From positions 171,068-235,067 of the forward strand of contig MNCI01014278.1 in NCBI GenBank assembly GCA_015680685.1: a stretch of 64,000 nt of DNA. The letters run 5' to 3'. The position numbers and the translations under genes were made by a program. Numbering within the stretch: position 1 is the stretch's first letter; each line of letters begins with the position of its first letter. This DNA is from Gnetum montanum. Taxonomy: Eukaryota > Streptophyta > Gnetopsida > Gnetales > Gnetaceae. The notes under the pieces are model-generated. The model was not told the DNA's origin and searched no databases. It worked only from the letters and a program-made list of their open reading frames with translations. Shown here one piece after another: positions 45,001 through 52,229 of this stretch.

Positions 45001-47738
45001 AGGCTTATACAAAAACTTCTTCAACTTCACAAGCAGCATCCCAGTCTTCTGTCCGATCTGTCTAATCTTCCTCACCGATTGATTGAAGGATGTCTTTTTC
45101 TCGTTGACTGAAGAACTGTCTTTCAGAAAATAAAGGACTAAAATCTGCACATACGTACTTCGTTTCACTTGTCTAATGGGATATAAAGGATCCATCAATA
45201 CATATTTGTTCGATGGATATAGTTCTTAGAAGCCTATCCATATTTATATTTCTATTAATTTGTATATAGTTAAAGGAGATTAGTATTAGCAGCAAGATGT
45301 GCATGTTTGTCTTTTAATGCATTGTGTGAGTAATGCAAATTCAAAGGCTATTCATCCTCTTTGTTTTAAGTTTTTTTTCCATTTTCCTTTGAAATTTATG
45401 GGCCAAGCAAATTATGAACATATTATATATGGAAAAATGAAAAACAACCATCGTAACCCTTATTGATTATCTCTAAAGTACATTTAGATGGTACATAAGT
45501 TGAAGCATAAAATCCGTCACAGTCACTGTCACCTTAGTCATCATACCAAGTGGTTTGCATATTTAATTACTGACCATGAATCTAATCTGTTATTCATCAT
45601 GGCAACAGGGCTTTCATTGTGTTGGATGCCTAGTCCAATTCCAGCTTCAACATGGTAAAAATCACTACAGGCTTAAATACTAGGCTCACACCATTTTTGT
45701 AATCTCTTGCAAGCAATGCATACTCGAAGAGCTTAGGCTTCCGCTCATCTACCAACCCTCATGGGACACCACTTAGTGGGATGAGCACCATGGCATCAGG
45801 TGATGATCCTTTTTACAAGCAGTGTGCACCTTGTGTTCATATCATCTTTTAAGAAAAAGAAGTTACAAGCGCTCCTCCTTTGATGAATGACAAAACCATT
45901 GACCTTTTGTGCTTAACACATGAGAGAAGACTCTTGACCAAAACCAAATTCAGATCATTTATATGTCTAGGATCAATTCAAGAAGATTTCAACATTAAGG
46001 ATTTGAACATAAAGAAAGGATCATCACCAAAGGCTCAATATTCATCTTGTCAAGACAGGTTCTGAGAGGGTCAATGGATAAATGAAAACCTAAACTCATT
46101 AAGGTAGCTGTGGGCTCAAACTTAGACATGAGAAACAAGCACTTACCATCACTTCAAATGATAATCCCTAACTTCAATTTCATGAAGTATAATGAAATTT
46201 GTCAATGTTGCACAATGGGGACTTGAACATAAATAACATGGTAATAAAAAACATATCCTTTAGTCATTGGAAAGAGAGAATGACCGTCATAAGTGCCTAA
46301 CTGAGGAAGAACGTCCTGCCATCGGCCAAATATGATGTTGACATTGGGCTTATCAGCCCATCCAGACTGCAGCATTCTGGCATACACATCAGGATGTGCC
46401 TCAACGATAGTGTGACAGGCAGGGTTGTAACTCTGAATGGCAATATCGACTAGGCCCATGCCAAAGCCAATGTTAAGAATGTGACCATGGCCGGCTTCGC
46501 AGGAGCCACACACGGCCCTAGCGTGTGCCTCCATTAGTGGCCTCTCCCACGCCATCATGACACCCTTGCCCTCCTCGTCCAACAGACTATCCTCGCTGTA
46601 ACTCACACGCTGCTTCAGATAAGCGCTGTTCACACTTCCCTCATTGTGATCAGAAGCAGCCAATTTGCCTAAAACCATCTCTGCCTGTAACCCTGCATGG
46701 CCAAAATGCAAATCAGAAAACAGCCATCCTGCAGCTACAAATAGTGATAGATGATATATATATAGCATATAAAACCAGGTAAAATGTTCGATTCCAGTGG
46801 GGCAAGGAAAAAAAATATTCCTAAAGGAAATTTAGAGGAAAATTTCAGTTTCAGGGGAATTTTGAGGGAAAATTCAGTTTTAGTAGGAGGAATATAATGA
46901 AACTCAAACCGAAGGTTTTATTAGTTCTGTAGACAAGAAAAAATCTATTAAAATATTATTAAAGGACTTCTGATTAAAACATAAGTAAAGGAATTCTGAT
47001 TAGAAAATCAGTTTCAAAAATATAATGAAACTGAACTGAAGATTTTGTTAAGTCCGTACACTAAATAAGTAATATAGTCGTTATAGTGAAACATTCTTAG
47101 AGGGAATTATGAGGACAAGTTCACTTTCCCTAAGAGGTATATAAGTAAATTGAAACCAAAAAGTTTCTTATTACCTTCAGACCAAGAAAGATCTATGGAA
47201 ACATTCCTAAAGGAAATTCTGAGACATTTGCAAAGGAAATTCTGAGAGTGAAAATTCCGTTTCCTTGAGAGGAATATAATGAAACTGAAATTACAATGAA
47301 AGATTTTATTATTTCCGTATCAAAGAACATCATAAACACTAACGGCATGCAACAAAAATAAGTCAACAACGTGGCTAAGCACCAATGAATACAACAAAAA
47401 CGCGTCCTACAAACTGTGTGTGCGACAATCGTGTACTACTTTGTAATTTGTATACAATGTGAACCTGCATTAAGTAAGAGGTTGAAGCAGTCGGTGTGGT
47501 TGTGTTGCATGGCGAAATCGCCGGCGGAGAGAGAATCAGGAGTGAGGGCGTTCCAAGGAGCGCCTGCTTGGAGCAGCAACTTAAGCACGCCGCTGTGGCC
47601 ATTCATGGCGGCGTACATCAGAGGCGTGTATCCGTCGCTGTCGAAGAAGCTGCATGATGATGAAGCTGCCGCAGCATCTGCTCCGCCCTCCGACGACAAC
47701 ACAAGAAGAAGCTGCCTCACTTTTGCCTCGTCTCCCAT
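26707..47738 (-). CDS. Rmt2-like protein arginine N-methyltransferase (ankyrin + GAMT-like), 3 exons
   Basis: Joining 47738-47465, 46692-46285 and 27017-26707 gives 993 nt, or 330 residues plus stop, with both junctions in phase 1 and GT-AG. Ankyrin repeats fill residues ~1-90. A Rossmann methyltransferase follows: SAM motif I LNIGFGMGLVDIAIQ, post-I TIVEAHPDVYARM, then DGIFFDTYGEYYEDM across the exon 2-3 junction and LLKPGGIYSFFNGLCGDNAF. This architecture is that of the Rmt2/GAMT-related family. Yeast Rmt2 methylates the delta nitrogen of an arginine in ribosomal protein L12; the plant substrate is inferred at best. Intron 1 is 772 bp and intron 2 is 19,267 bp. No stops or frameshifts lie inside the exons, and exons are clearly more GC-rich than the introns, so the gene looks functional. 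The chosen start is the first in-frame ATG, in a strong context (GCCATGG), but coding similarity extends upstream of it. Confidence 0.85.
27030..28680. other. Intron sequence without recognised elements
   Basis: AT-rich; includes a small TG/TA-rich run at 27405-27440. Short frames at 27.7-27.95 and 28.1-28.3 kb look random. Confidence 0.4.
28684..28868 (+). repeat. tRNA-derived SINE, family 2, copy 1
   Basis: Head: GGGACCATCACTTGGAGTAA then TAGTAAGGTGCTTG (A box) and CCTAGGTTTGAACCAGG (B box, GGTTTGAACC). The tail is GGATGAGCATTGAGCCTCTG then GGTGATGATCCTTTTTAG. The head is the clearest tRNA-like promoter pair in the window. Confidence 0.75.
28870..29420. other. Intron sequence, nothing recognised
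   Basis: AT-rich, no domain or repeat match seen. Confidence 0.4.
29430..29660 (-). pseudogene. Copia-type RNase H fragment
   Basis: The minus strand reads NSAIFAIKSNQLSKEHVVDH then TSTKHMDIMCQFIRG. This corresponds to the RNase H end of plant Copia polyproteins (NxSAI...NP..H.RTKHIDIRYHFIRE). A stop follows directly and the flanks show no further Copia domains. Confidence 0.55.
29956..30340 (-). repeat. 193-bp tandem duplication of a LINE 3' region
   Basis: Copy 1 is 29956-30148 and copy 2 about 30149-30340, nearly identical over TCCAGAGGAGCCCAAATAG, AACTGTTTCAGCTTCT, GGAAACTTGACAACCTGGCA and CAACATTTTCAGTTCCATCA. Each unit contains, on the minus strand, GATGAGCATTGAGCCTTTGG, the tail found in SINE family 2. 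Confidence 0.85.
30432..31140 (-). pseudogene. LINE ORF2 C-terminal region with zf-RVT motif
   Basis: VSWERVACPCNMGGLGISLF (about 31120-31060) is the post-RT GGLGI block of plant L1 ORF2. FLWLLRNDALLVRT is followed by YPLCGAAPETVQHF near 30710-30670, a zf-RVT Cys/His cluster. The 30731-30432 frame is a shifted view of the same region. Confidence 0.6.
31142..31158 (+). repeat. Poly-C tract
   Basis: About 17 consecutive C, inside the GC-rich LINE; length is assembly-sensitive. Confidence 0.85.
31400..32558 (-). pseudogene. LINE reverse transcriptase N-terminal part
   Basis: The 32558-32091 frame (155 codons) is the linker between endonuclease and RT: RLFRFEATWLSKLW, RQLQGLHLEEETYWKQRSQV and RWLREGDKEMKFF, normally W-L-x-x-G-D-x-N-T-x-F-F. 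RT follows in two further frames: ILDAFNLMLAKRQVRREINC at 31.8 kb, FKLDITKVYDTLNWEAL at 31.45 kb. The order and motifs are those of plant L1. Confidence 0.7.
32640..33213 (-). pseudogene. LINE apurinic/apyrimidinic-type endonuclease
   Basis: MKIFSWNCRGQGTPYKRNTL, then DIVCLQETKL, and after a shift WVIVGDFNQCLHLWEKSGG. These are the N-terminal SWNxRG, LQET and GDFN blocks of the L1 endonuclease. ATG at 33177-33175 is the likely ORF2 start. Confidence 0.75.
33600..34707 (-). pseudogene. LINE ORF1 (DUF4283 plus CCHC knuckle)
   Basis: The frame at 34707 begins MWQPIFSRDLNIFDLW and is Gly/Arg-rich. The 34396-34079 frame reads VRSLSEDLLLFIFSSQQARD, GSWFYGARGLALTPWRLG and APVWMRIFGIP, the DUF4283 gag-like domain of plant L1 ORF1. 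The 33854-33609 frame has CACCGKPGHQEEDC, a complete CX2CX4HX4C knuckle. Three frames are needed, so it is broken. Confidence 0.7.
34750..36350. other. Intron sequence, no gene seen
   Basis: AT-rich. Minus-strand frames at 35127-34834 and 34982-34788 have no recognisable domain. Confidence 0.4.
36353..36932 (-). repeat. 3' LTR of the LARD-like element
   Basis: TG...CA-bounded on the minus strand. Shares GCACCCCAAGGAATTCACTA, GGCGGAAGACCTGGGGAATA and CACTTG-GAGTCACCTGAGGG with 42219-42796. Open frames inside it (36255-36719, 36409-36600) are fortuitous. Confidence 0.85.
36933..42204 (-). other. Interior of the LARD-like element
   Basis: Frames on the minus strand (37319-36930, 38073-37750, 38493-38254, 41821-41588) show no known domain. 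The plus strand is rich in CAA/ACA, giving spurious His/Thr/Gln-rich frames. The sequence is complex, not simple repeat, and may contain captured or noncoding conserved sequence. Confidence 0.5.
37543..37653 (+). repeat. ~55-bp duplicated segment flanking a single N
   Basis: ATACCATGCATC + T-run + CATCATGTCTGTTCAAGCTG occurs twice, separated by the N at 37598. Most likely unmerged contig ends. Confidence 0.85.
42205..42216 (-). other. Primer-binding site, tRNA-iMet
   Basis: Minus strand TGGTATCAGAGC, two bases inside the 5' LTR end. Confidence 0.85.
42219..42796 (-). repeat. 5' LTR of the LARD-like element
   Basis: Partner of 36353-36932. Starts TGAGAGATGTCC on the minus strand at 42796. 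Confidence 0.85.
42797..43460. other. Intron sequence, no gene seen
   Basis: AT-rich with short random frames. Confidence 0.4.
43466..43566 (+). repeat. 33-bp tandem repeat, three copies
   Basis: Units near 43470, 43503 and 43536 share ACCACCTGCCCA and GATGAAGACTTT. The period is eleven codons, and one frame reads YPADEDFGTTCPIGEDF then ETTSPVDEDF before a stop. Confidence 0.8.
43560..44130 (+). repeat. Possible solo LTR or promoter relic
   Basis: Contains TTTGTATAAATTGAGGTG (TATA near 43610) followed by an LTR-like leader, as in many Copia LTRs. No partner in the window; ends undefined. Confidence 0.25.
44130..44870. other. Intron sequence, no gene seen
   Basis: No open frame or repeat match. 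Confidence 0.4.
44880..45195 (-). pseudogene. Unidentified coding-like remnant
   Basis: One minus-strand frame reads TSETKYVCADFSPLFSERQF, then FSQREKDILQSIGEED, stop, DWDAACEVEEVFV, stop, ASKSDLEKLDVEVIYKLLYE. The charged, hydrophobically patterned text and single-codon interruptions look like a decayed exon or processed pseudogene. A different frame on the same strand (45198-44848) is open for 116 codons but has less protein-like composition. I do not recognise the family. It sits in intron 2, in the gene's orientation. Confidence 0.4.
45200..45730. other. Intron sequence, no gene seen
   Basis: AT-rich; nothing recognised. Confidence 0.4.
45735..45818 (+). repeat. SINE family 2 tail, copy 2 (5' truncated)
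   Basis: Matches the 3' half of the 28.7-kb copy: GCTCATCTACCAACCCTC, GTGGGATGAGCACC, GGTGATGATCCTTTTTA. No A or B box is present. Confidence 0.6.
46010..46168 (-). repeat. tRNA-derived SINE, family 2, copy 3
   Basis: Minus strand: GGGATTATCATTTGAAGTGA then TGGTAAGTGCTTG (A box), CTAAGTTTGAGCCC (B box) and GATGAATATTGAGCCTTTGG then TGATGATCC tail. It lies about 115 bases inside intron 2 from the donor. Confidence 0.75.
46285..46692 (-). CDS. Rmt2-like exon 2 (SAM-binding half)
   Basis: 408 nt, phase 1 at both ends. The acceptor is TTGGCCATGCAG|GGTTACAG and the donor GACG|GTCATTC. It encodes LQAEMVLGKLAAS, KGVMMAWERPLMEAHARAV, motif I HILNIGFGMGLVDIAIQSY, post-I HTIVEAHPDVYARM and IIFGRWQDVLPQLGTYD. 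The motif I glycines and the acidic post-I residue expected for SAM binding are intact. Upstream in-frame sequence to 46768 is intron. Confidence 0.9.
46693..47464 (-). other. Intron 1 (772 bp)
   Basis: GT at 47464 (GCAG|GTTCACATTG) and AG at 46693. It holds the tandem repeat at 46800-47340. Confidence 0.85.
46800..47340. repeat. Degenerate ~110-150-bp tandem repeats in intron 1
   Basis: About four copies recur of AAGGAAATTCTGAGAG, GAGGAATATAATGAAACTGA and TTTTATTA-TTCCGTA-ACCAAGAAA. Copies are diverged and partly deleted. Confidence 0.7.
47465..47738 (-). CDS. Rmt2-like exon 1 (ankyrin domain), start uncertain
   Basis: The ankyrin text reads YTPLMYAAMNGHSGVLKLLL then QAGAPWNALTPDSLSAGDFA and MQHNHTDCFNLLLNAG, with the donor directly after. 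The ATG at 47738-47736 is the first in frame and has a strong context. However, the frame stays open to 47945 and encodes EEDAQGLALCKASAMGDEAK, whose ALCKASAMGD looks like the first ankyrin helix (compare xLCxAAxxGD in the family). The true protein may therefore begin further upstream. A Ser/Ala/Gly-rich insert (GGADAAAASSSCSF) sits in the first repeat. Confidence 0.75.
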
Positions 47739-47806
47739 GGCGGATGCCTTGCACAATGCAAGCCCCTGCGCATCCTCCTCTTTCTCTCTCTCTTCTTCCT
47801 CCTCCG

Positions 47807-48013
47807 CTACGGATGCTGATGCTGATGCTGATGCGTTCTCTGCAATGGGGATGCTCGCTCGCAGATGCTTTCCAACAACGGTTTTACACGATGTTGTTGC
47901 TCTACTGTAAGTCGCATAAGCAGTGGATCTAAAACCCCTAAAACCTCAGCTGTGGTGCTAATGATTGATTGCTGCTTCCAGTTTTGCACTTCTGTGTTAT
48001 AGCTGGTCCTCAT
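47807..48013 (-). other. Upstream ORF overlapping exon 1 (68 codons)
   Basis: ATG at 48013-48011 to TAG at 47809-47807, in a different frame from the ankyrin domain. It reads VLGVLDPLLMRLTVEQQHRV then KPLLESICERASP and looks protein-like. It could be a regulatory uORF or the real N-terminus separated by a frameshift in or near the CATCAG hexamer run. Confidence 0.4.
47814..47834 (+). repeat. (GCTGAT)n hexamer run
   Basis: Three to four GCTGAT units at the place where the upstream ORF and the ankyrin frame overlap. Confidence 0.85.
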
Positions 48014-48038
48014 TTTATTGGTCTACGTGATTATCGTG

Positions 48039-48044
48039 TTTATA
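48039..48044 (-). promoter_or_regulatory. TATA box candidate of the Rmt2-like gene
   Basis: TATAAA in GCGGCATATAAACACG on the minus strand. Transcription would then start near 48010-48015, essentially at the upstream ORF's ATG. Confidence 0.45.
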
Positions 48045-48183
48045 TGCCGCGCTAAAAATGGTTTCAGCTGTGACAACACTTTGAAATCCAAGAGTGACGT
48101 TAAACATAGACCTTTTTTCTCCTAAGGATAGGGACTTGTAGTACAACCCTTCATCATAGCTTCGTAAATATCATCCATTAAAT

Positions 48184-48297
48184 ACGAGGTTCTTAGTGAA
48201 TTAAAAACGTTTTTGTTTTTTTAGCATAGGAGCTAGCTCCACGAGGTTCTTGGTAACTTTAAAACGTTTTTGTTTTTTTAGCATAGGAGCTAGCACC
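48184..48297. repeat. 57-bp tandem duplication
   Basis: ACGAGGTTCTTRGT... through ...AGCATAGGAGCTAGC occurs at 48184-48240 and 48241-48297. Confidence 0.85.
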
Positions 48298-48339
48298 TAA
48301 GGTAGGAGTGACCCATATATATCTTCGTAAGGTTACTTC

Positions 48340-48445
48340 ATTACTACTTCATTACCAAAAGACACCTAGAGGCAAAGGAAGGAATTCAAAGCACAACCTC
48401 CTCACGAAGAAGTGATTATCTTGACCATTAAGCTACACCCATAGG
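48340..48445 (-). repeat. tRNA-like SINE of a third type
   Basis: Minus strand: GGGTGTAGCTTAATGGTCAA then GATAATCACTTCTT (A box) and GTGCTTTGAATTCC (B box). The tail does not match families 1 or 2. Confidence 0.5.
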
Positions 48446-48689
48446 TGTCATTGAAACTAATATTAATATATTAAATAAATAATAAAAAGGTGAGAGAAAA
48501 TTACAAATGTAAAAACTTACCAAGACACTTGGATTTTAATCTTTAACTAAGGCTATACATTTAACATGATGGTTTAGTATAGTTTAAAAGGAATATAGCA
48601 ATGCCTTAACTACAACTTAAAATTGTAATCTATTACATAGCAAGCACTAAACTTTAATAAAACATCAACAAGAAAATAAGTAGAACATA

Positions 48690-48818
48690 GGTACACCCCA
48701 CGATATATAGTCCAATGAGAACTTTATATAACTCAAAATTGCCCACCAAAATTAAACCCATGACCTAGAGCTTCTAAATCAAGTGTCTAACTACTAGGCT
48801 AATACCTTGTCGTTTAAC
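48690..48818 (-). repeat. tRNA-derived SINE, family 1, copy 3
   Basis: Minus strand: GTATTAGCCTAGTAGTTAGA (A box), GGTCATGGGTTTAATTTTGG (B box), then GAGTTATATAAAGTTCTCA and ACTATATATCGTGGGGTG. It ends before the usual CCAACACCC. Confidence 0.65.
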
Positions 48819-49944
48819 AATGTTTAACATAGATCTTCCTCAAGAGCCATCATAATTATTTTCCCTACTTCAAGCTTCACTTGTATGTATGTTACTTGCA
48901 CAAGACATATGTAAAAAAGAGTCTTGGCATTTTCATGTAAAGAAAAACATAACTTAAGAGCCTCCCAAGATACAAAGATATAATAGGTCCCAAGTTGTAA
49001 CCACAAAGGTTAGTACGTTATGATTCATCATAAGTTATCATGATTCCAATGTTAATTAATACTGTAAAGACTAGGTATCATCTTTAAGCATTTTCAAGTT
49101 TTATAAATAAATTTGATTTTTCGAGAATTGTCATTCCTTTCTGGAGGATATTGAATTACTTTCAACTTCTTCTATGGATGCTGCAATTTTTATTTTTCTA
49201 TCAAAGTAAAAATTTATGTTGATTCCCAAAATGTAGATTTACAAGTTGGCTAGCAAAAATTTATGACACCTTCTTCAAGTGATGTTGATGCAACTAAGAC
49301 ACTACATATTTTTTATTTCTAACAGTGTATAAGAGTCACTAGTTGCTAATCTCACATCATAATATATGTTCATTCAAATCTTGAGTTACTTACCTCATAA
49401 TCAAAATTTCGCTTCATAATTAAATGATGTAATGAAAAAGCATAGGCTTCAAGTCATTCATGCCAAGTATTATTCTTGTTTTTCTTTGTTTGTTGAGCTA
49501 GGTAATGCTTTGATGGTGTAGTGTGCCCTAGATATAGTATCATTTATACGTAAGCATGTGGTGCTTGATCATTTGTAAGTGGACTTCAAAGTTTAATTTC
49601 CAATTTAAAGAATATTTTAAAATTCCATGTTTTGTTAAGCTATATAATCTTTCATTGATTTTTCAAAAAGATGACTAGGAAATTGTTAGTATTCTCAATT
49701 TCATTAAGTATACACACCATTTAGTTCTCATAAACATTTTATTATTGAAATCAATATTCTTAGCTATAAATATGAATTAGTGTTATGAGTAGGTGAGAAG
49801 ACTTATATTTAGTGGATTACATATTATAATCTTTCTAATTCTTGTAACTTTTGTACTTACCCTTTTCCACTCAAGAAAAATGATGTTGATGAAAAAAATG
49901 TATTGAAGTTGAGAGTAGAAATAATAATATATTATTCTATTAGG
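48819..49944. other. Noncoding, no gene seen
   Basis: AT-rich, no frame or repeat match recognised. Confidence 0.4.
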
Positions 49945-50128
49945 AGGGTGTTGGAACCTAAATGAATAACCAAGGAAGAAAGGCCCAAAACATTTTTTTT
50001 AATAATATTTACCCCCAAGACATGTCATCAAATTAGAACCTTATAACTCAATAGTGCCTATTAGAATCAAATCCATAACTTGGAGTTATCAAATCAAGAG
50101 TCTTCCCACTAAGCTAACTTGAAAGAAT
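49945..50128 (-). repeat. tRNA-derived SINE, family 1, copy 4
   Basis: Minus strand: GTTAGCTTAGTGGGAAGACT (A box), GTTATGGATTTGATTCTAA (B box), GTCTTGGGGGTAAATATTAT, and the end AGGTTCCAACACCCTCC. Confidence 0.75.
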
Positions 50129-50199
50129 AATTATAACCTAAGACATAGCCAACATGAAACTTTAGAAGAGTTATAGTAAGTGTGATTTGGGTGGTTGTG

Positions 50200-50680
50200 T
50201 TAGACCTCAAAAAATGAATAATAATTTTAAAAAATATTCAAAGTACATCATATCAACAACATAGAAAATAAAGTTTAAAGAAAAATCTCAACAATTTTAG
50301 GGATGCCTTTTTAGGTTTTTATCCTTATAGTTAATGTTGAAAACCTCCCCTCTAGGGTAGAAAGCCTTGTCCTTGTTCAAAAGTGCCCTCACAAGATTTC
50401 ACTTATTACAAAAAGGTTTCTTGTAAAGAAAGGGAGAAAACTCTCTCTAAAGACAAAATAAAACATCATTCAATAATAATGAATAAATAGTAACAAAATC
50501 TAAAAGCATTTCCAACTTGAGCCTATAAAACCAAAAGAAATTAATATTGTAGGAAATAAATTAATTGTTCAACTTTCACTAGAAGCTTTTTTGCTTGAAG
50601 TTATAATTAAAATGAAAAATCTTTAAGAATCTAATATTCAACTCTTGAAGAAAGATTATAATTATAAACTTATTCTTGGA
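50200..50680 (-). repeat. R1 dispersed repeat, copy 2
   Basis: Homologous with 25830-26330 over most of its length. It follows directly on the LINE fragment at 50690-51035 in the same orientation, which suggests R1 is a LINE 3' region. Minus-strand end TTTTTTGAGGTCTAACACAA. Confidence 0.6.
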
Positions 50681-50689
50681 AAATAGCTA

Positions 50690-51035
50690 CACACTAAAGC
50701 TTCCAAAGAGAATAAAGAACAAGTGGTCAAAGAGACTTCCAAATACAAAGAAAGAAAGTAGGCAAAGCAGGTTGACTAAGAATGATATCATTAATGCTTG
50801 GTTGAAAGTTGATATAAATTATAGATGTCCATTTTCAAGCATGTGATACAATTTCTCAAGAAATAAACATGAGAAAACAAGTCTTCACTACTACAAAGAC
50901 AATATTGAGGAGAAATAATTCACATATGTTGAAGATGAGTGCCAATAGGAAGACCTTGATGAATAAGAAACCATTAAAAATATGAATTTTTAGAAAGGTA
51001 GGAACTCTCTAAATATCTTCCATTTTTTACATTCA
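50690..51035 (-). pseudogene. LINE 3' fragment with zf-RVT motif
   Basis: Minus strand reads QGLPIGTHLQHM, then IISPQYCLCSSEDLFSHVYF, the LINE C-terminal Cys-rich block. It matches 25.1-25.5 kb in the decayed LINE. 5' truncated. Confidence 0.65.
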
Positions 51036-51049
51036 AAATACGATGATAA
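51036..51049 (+). repeat. Left target-site duplication of LINE 51050-56357
   Basis: AAATACGATGATAA, identical to 56358-56371. Confidence 0.85.
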
Positions 51050-51141
51050 GGAATTAGTCTATTTTAGTTTTGCTCTAGAATTGTCTGTGTCATGCAGAAT
51101 AGTGCTAGGAAAGTGCGCAGCCCAGGGGTGGGCAAGTCACA

Positions 51142-51865
51142 ATGATGGATTCATCAGGCTCTACTTTTCCTCAGGGAAGTTCATCTACCTCAACTCAAAT
51201 TGATTTTATTTTACCAGATGATATTTTTGAAGTAGTTTCTAAAGATTTCGCATCTCGTTTTCTTTTTTTTTTTCAAATTGTGGGGTTTTTACCAAGGTCC
51301 CCAAGTTTAAACACTCAAGTCCATAGCCTCCTTCAGCCCCATGGTATTCAGGTTTCTCATGCTCGTTACTACGCTCATCATTTCATTTTTGGTAGAATTA
51401 TCTAATGCCTCTTAGGTCGAAAAGGCTCTCTCTCAAAAAAATTTTCCAACAAGAAACGCAACCTTAATCACACGCACCTGGAGTTTTGACTTTAATGTCA
51501 ACGACCCAGCTTTTAATATGATTTCTTGTTACGTGGAACTACCCAATCTTCCACTCATTTTCTCATCTGTTGAGAGGGACATTGTGAGCACCCTGGGCCC
51601 TATTATTTTCGATCATTGTATGGCGAGCAATGGAACTCAAATTCACCATTATTGTATTGAACTGGATGTAGCCCTTCGGAAGACCTCATTAACCCTCGCT
51701 GCTAGTGGAAAAATCTTCACCCAAAAAGTGAACTATTTTTACCTTCCAAACTTGTGTAGCTATTGTCACAAGGTTGAGCATCATATCTCGCCATGTCCTA
51801 TCCTAGCCATGAAGAAACAACTTGTAGCATCTCAGAAGACTATTCCCCAGTCACACCACCAGTAG
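51142..51865 (+). pseudogene. LINE ORF1 (DUF4283-like plus CCHC knuckle)
   Basis: ATG at 51142 opens MMDSSGSTFPQGSSST and FILPDDIFEVVSKDFASRF. A frame break near 51405 separates it from the second half: DPAFNMISCYVELPNLPL, IFSSVERDIVSTLG. The knuckle CSYCHKVEHHISPC (51755-51800) is a complete CX2CX4HX4C. ORF1 would bind LINE RNA. One or two indels break it. Confidence 0.7.
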
Positions 51866-52229
51866 GCCCACCCTCAATATCCTTTAAATTTAGATCTCCT
51901 CCCCCAAAAACTCCTCAATCCTCCTCTCAGTCTAGGCTCTCCAAGCTATAGAAACAACAGTTAGGTACTTACACCTCCACCCAGGTCATCCCTTCAAACG
52001 TTGTCAAGAACTCATTCTCGGAGGATAAGTTCGTGGTGGCCAGTGGAAGGAAATGAGTCAAAGCTTTCTTTAGTTCTACTCCTCCCTCCAACTCCTCTTC
52101 ACTAGACACTTCCATGGCCCTTGTCCCCACCAACAACTCCTTTGCCCTCCTGTCAGGAACAAAGGTAACTGATACTTCGACTTCCGAACCTTCCATTGAC
52201 CTCCCATCCAAACTACCCCTTGTTTCCCC

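Larger units (their letters stand above)
27018..46284 (-). other. Giant intron 2 (19,267 bp)
   Basis: The donor is GACG|GTCATTC at 46284 and the acceptor TTTGCAG at 27018. It contains two SINE copies and one tail fragment of family 2, a Copia fragment, a GC-rich LINE, a 6.4-kb LTR element and an unassigned coding-like remnant. The LINE and LTR element are in the sense orientation of the gene. Confidence 0.8.

Noticed and set aside
47416-47910. Plus-strand 164-codon frame over exon 1
   Set aside because: It is antisense to the ankyrin exon and owes its length to the exon's high GC content; its text has no domain.
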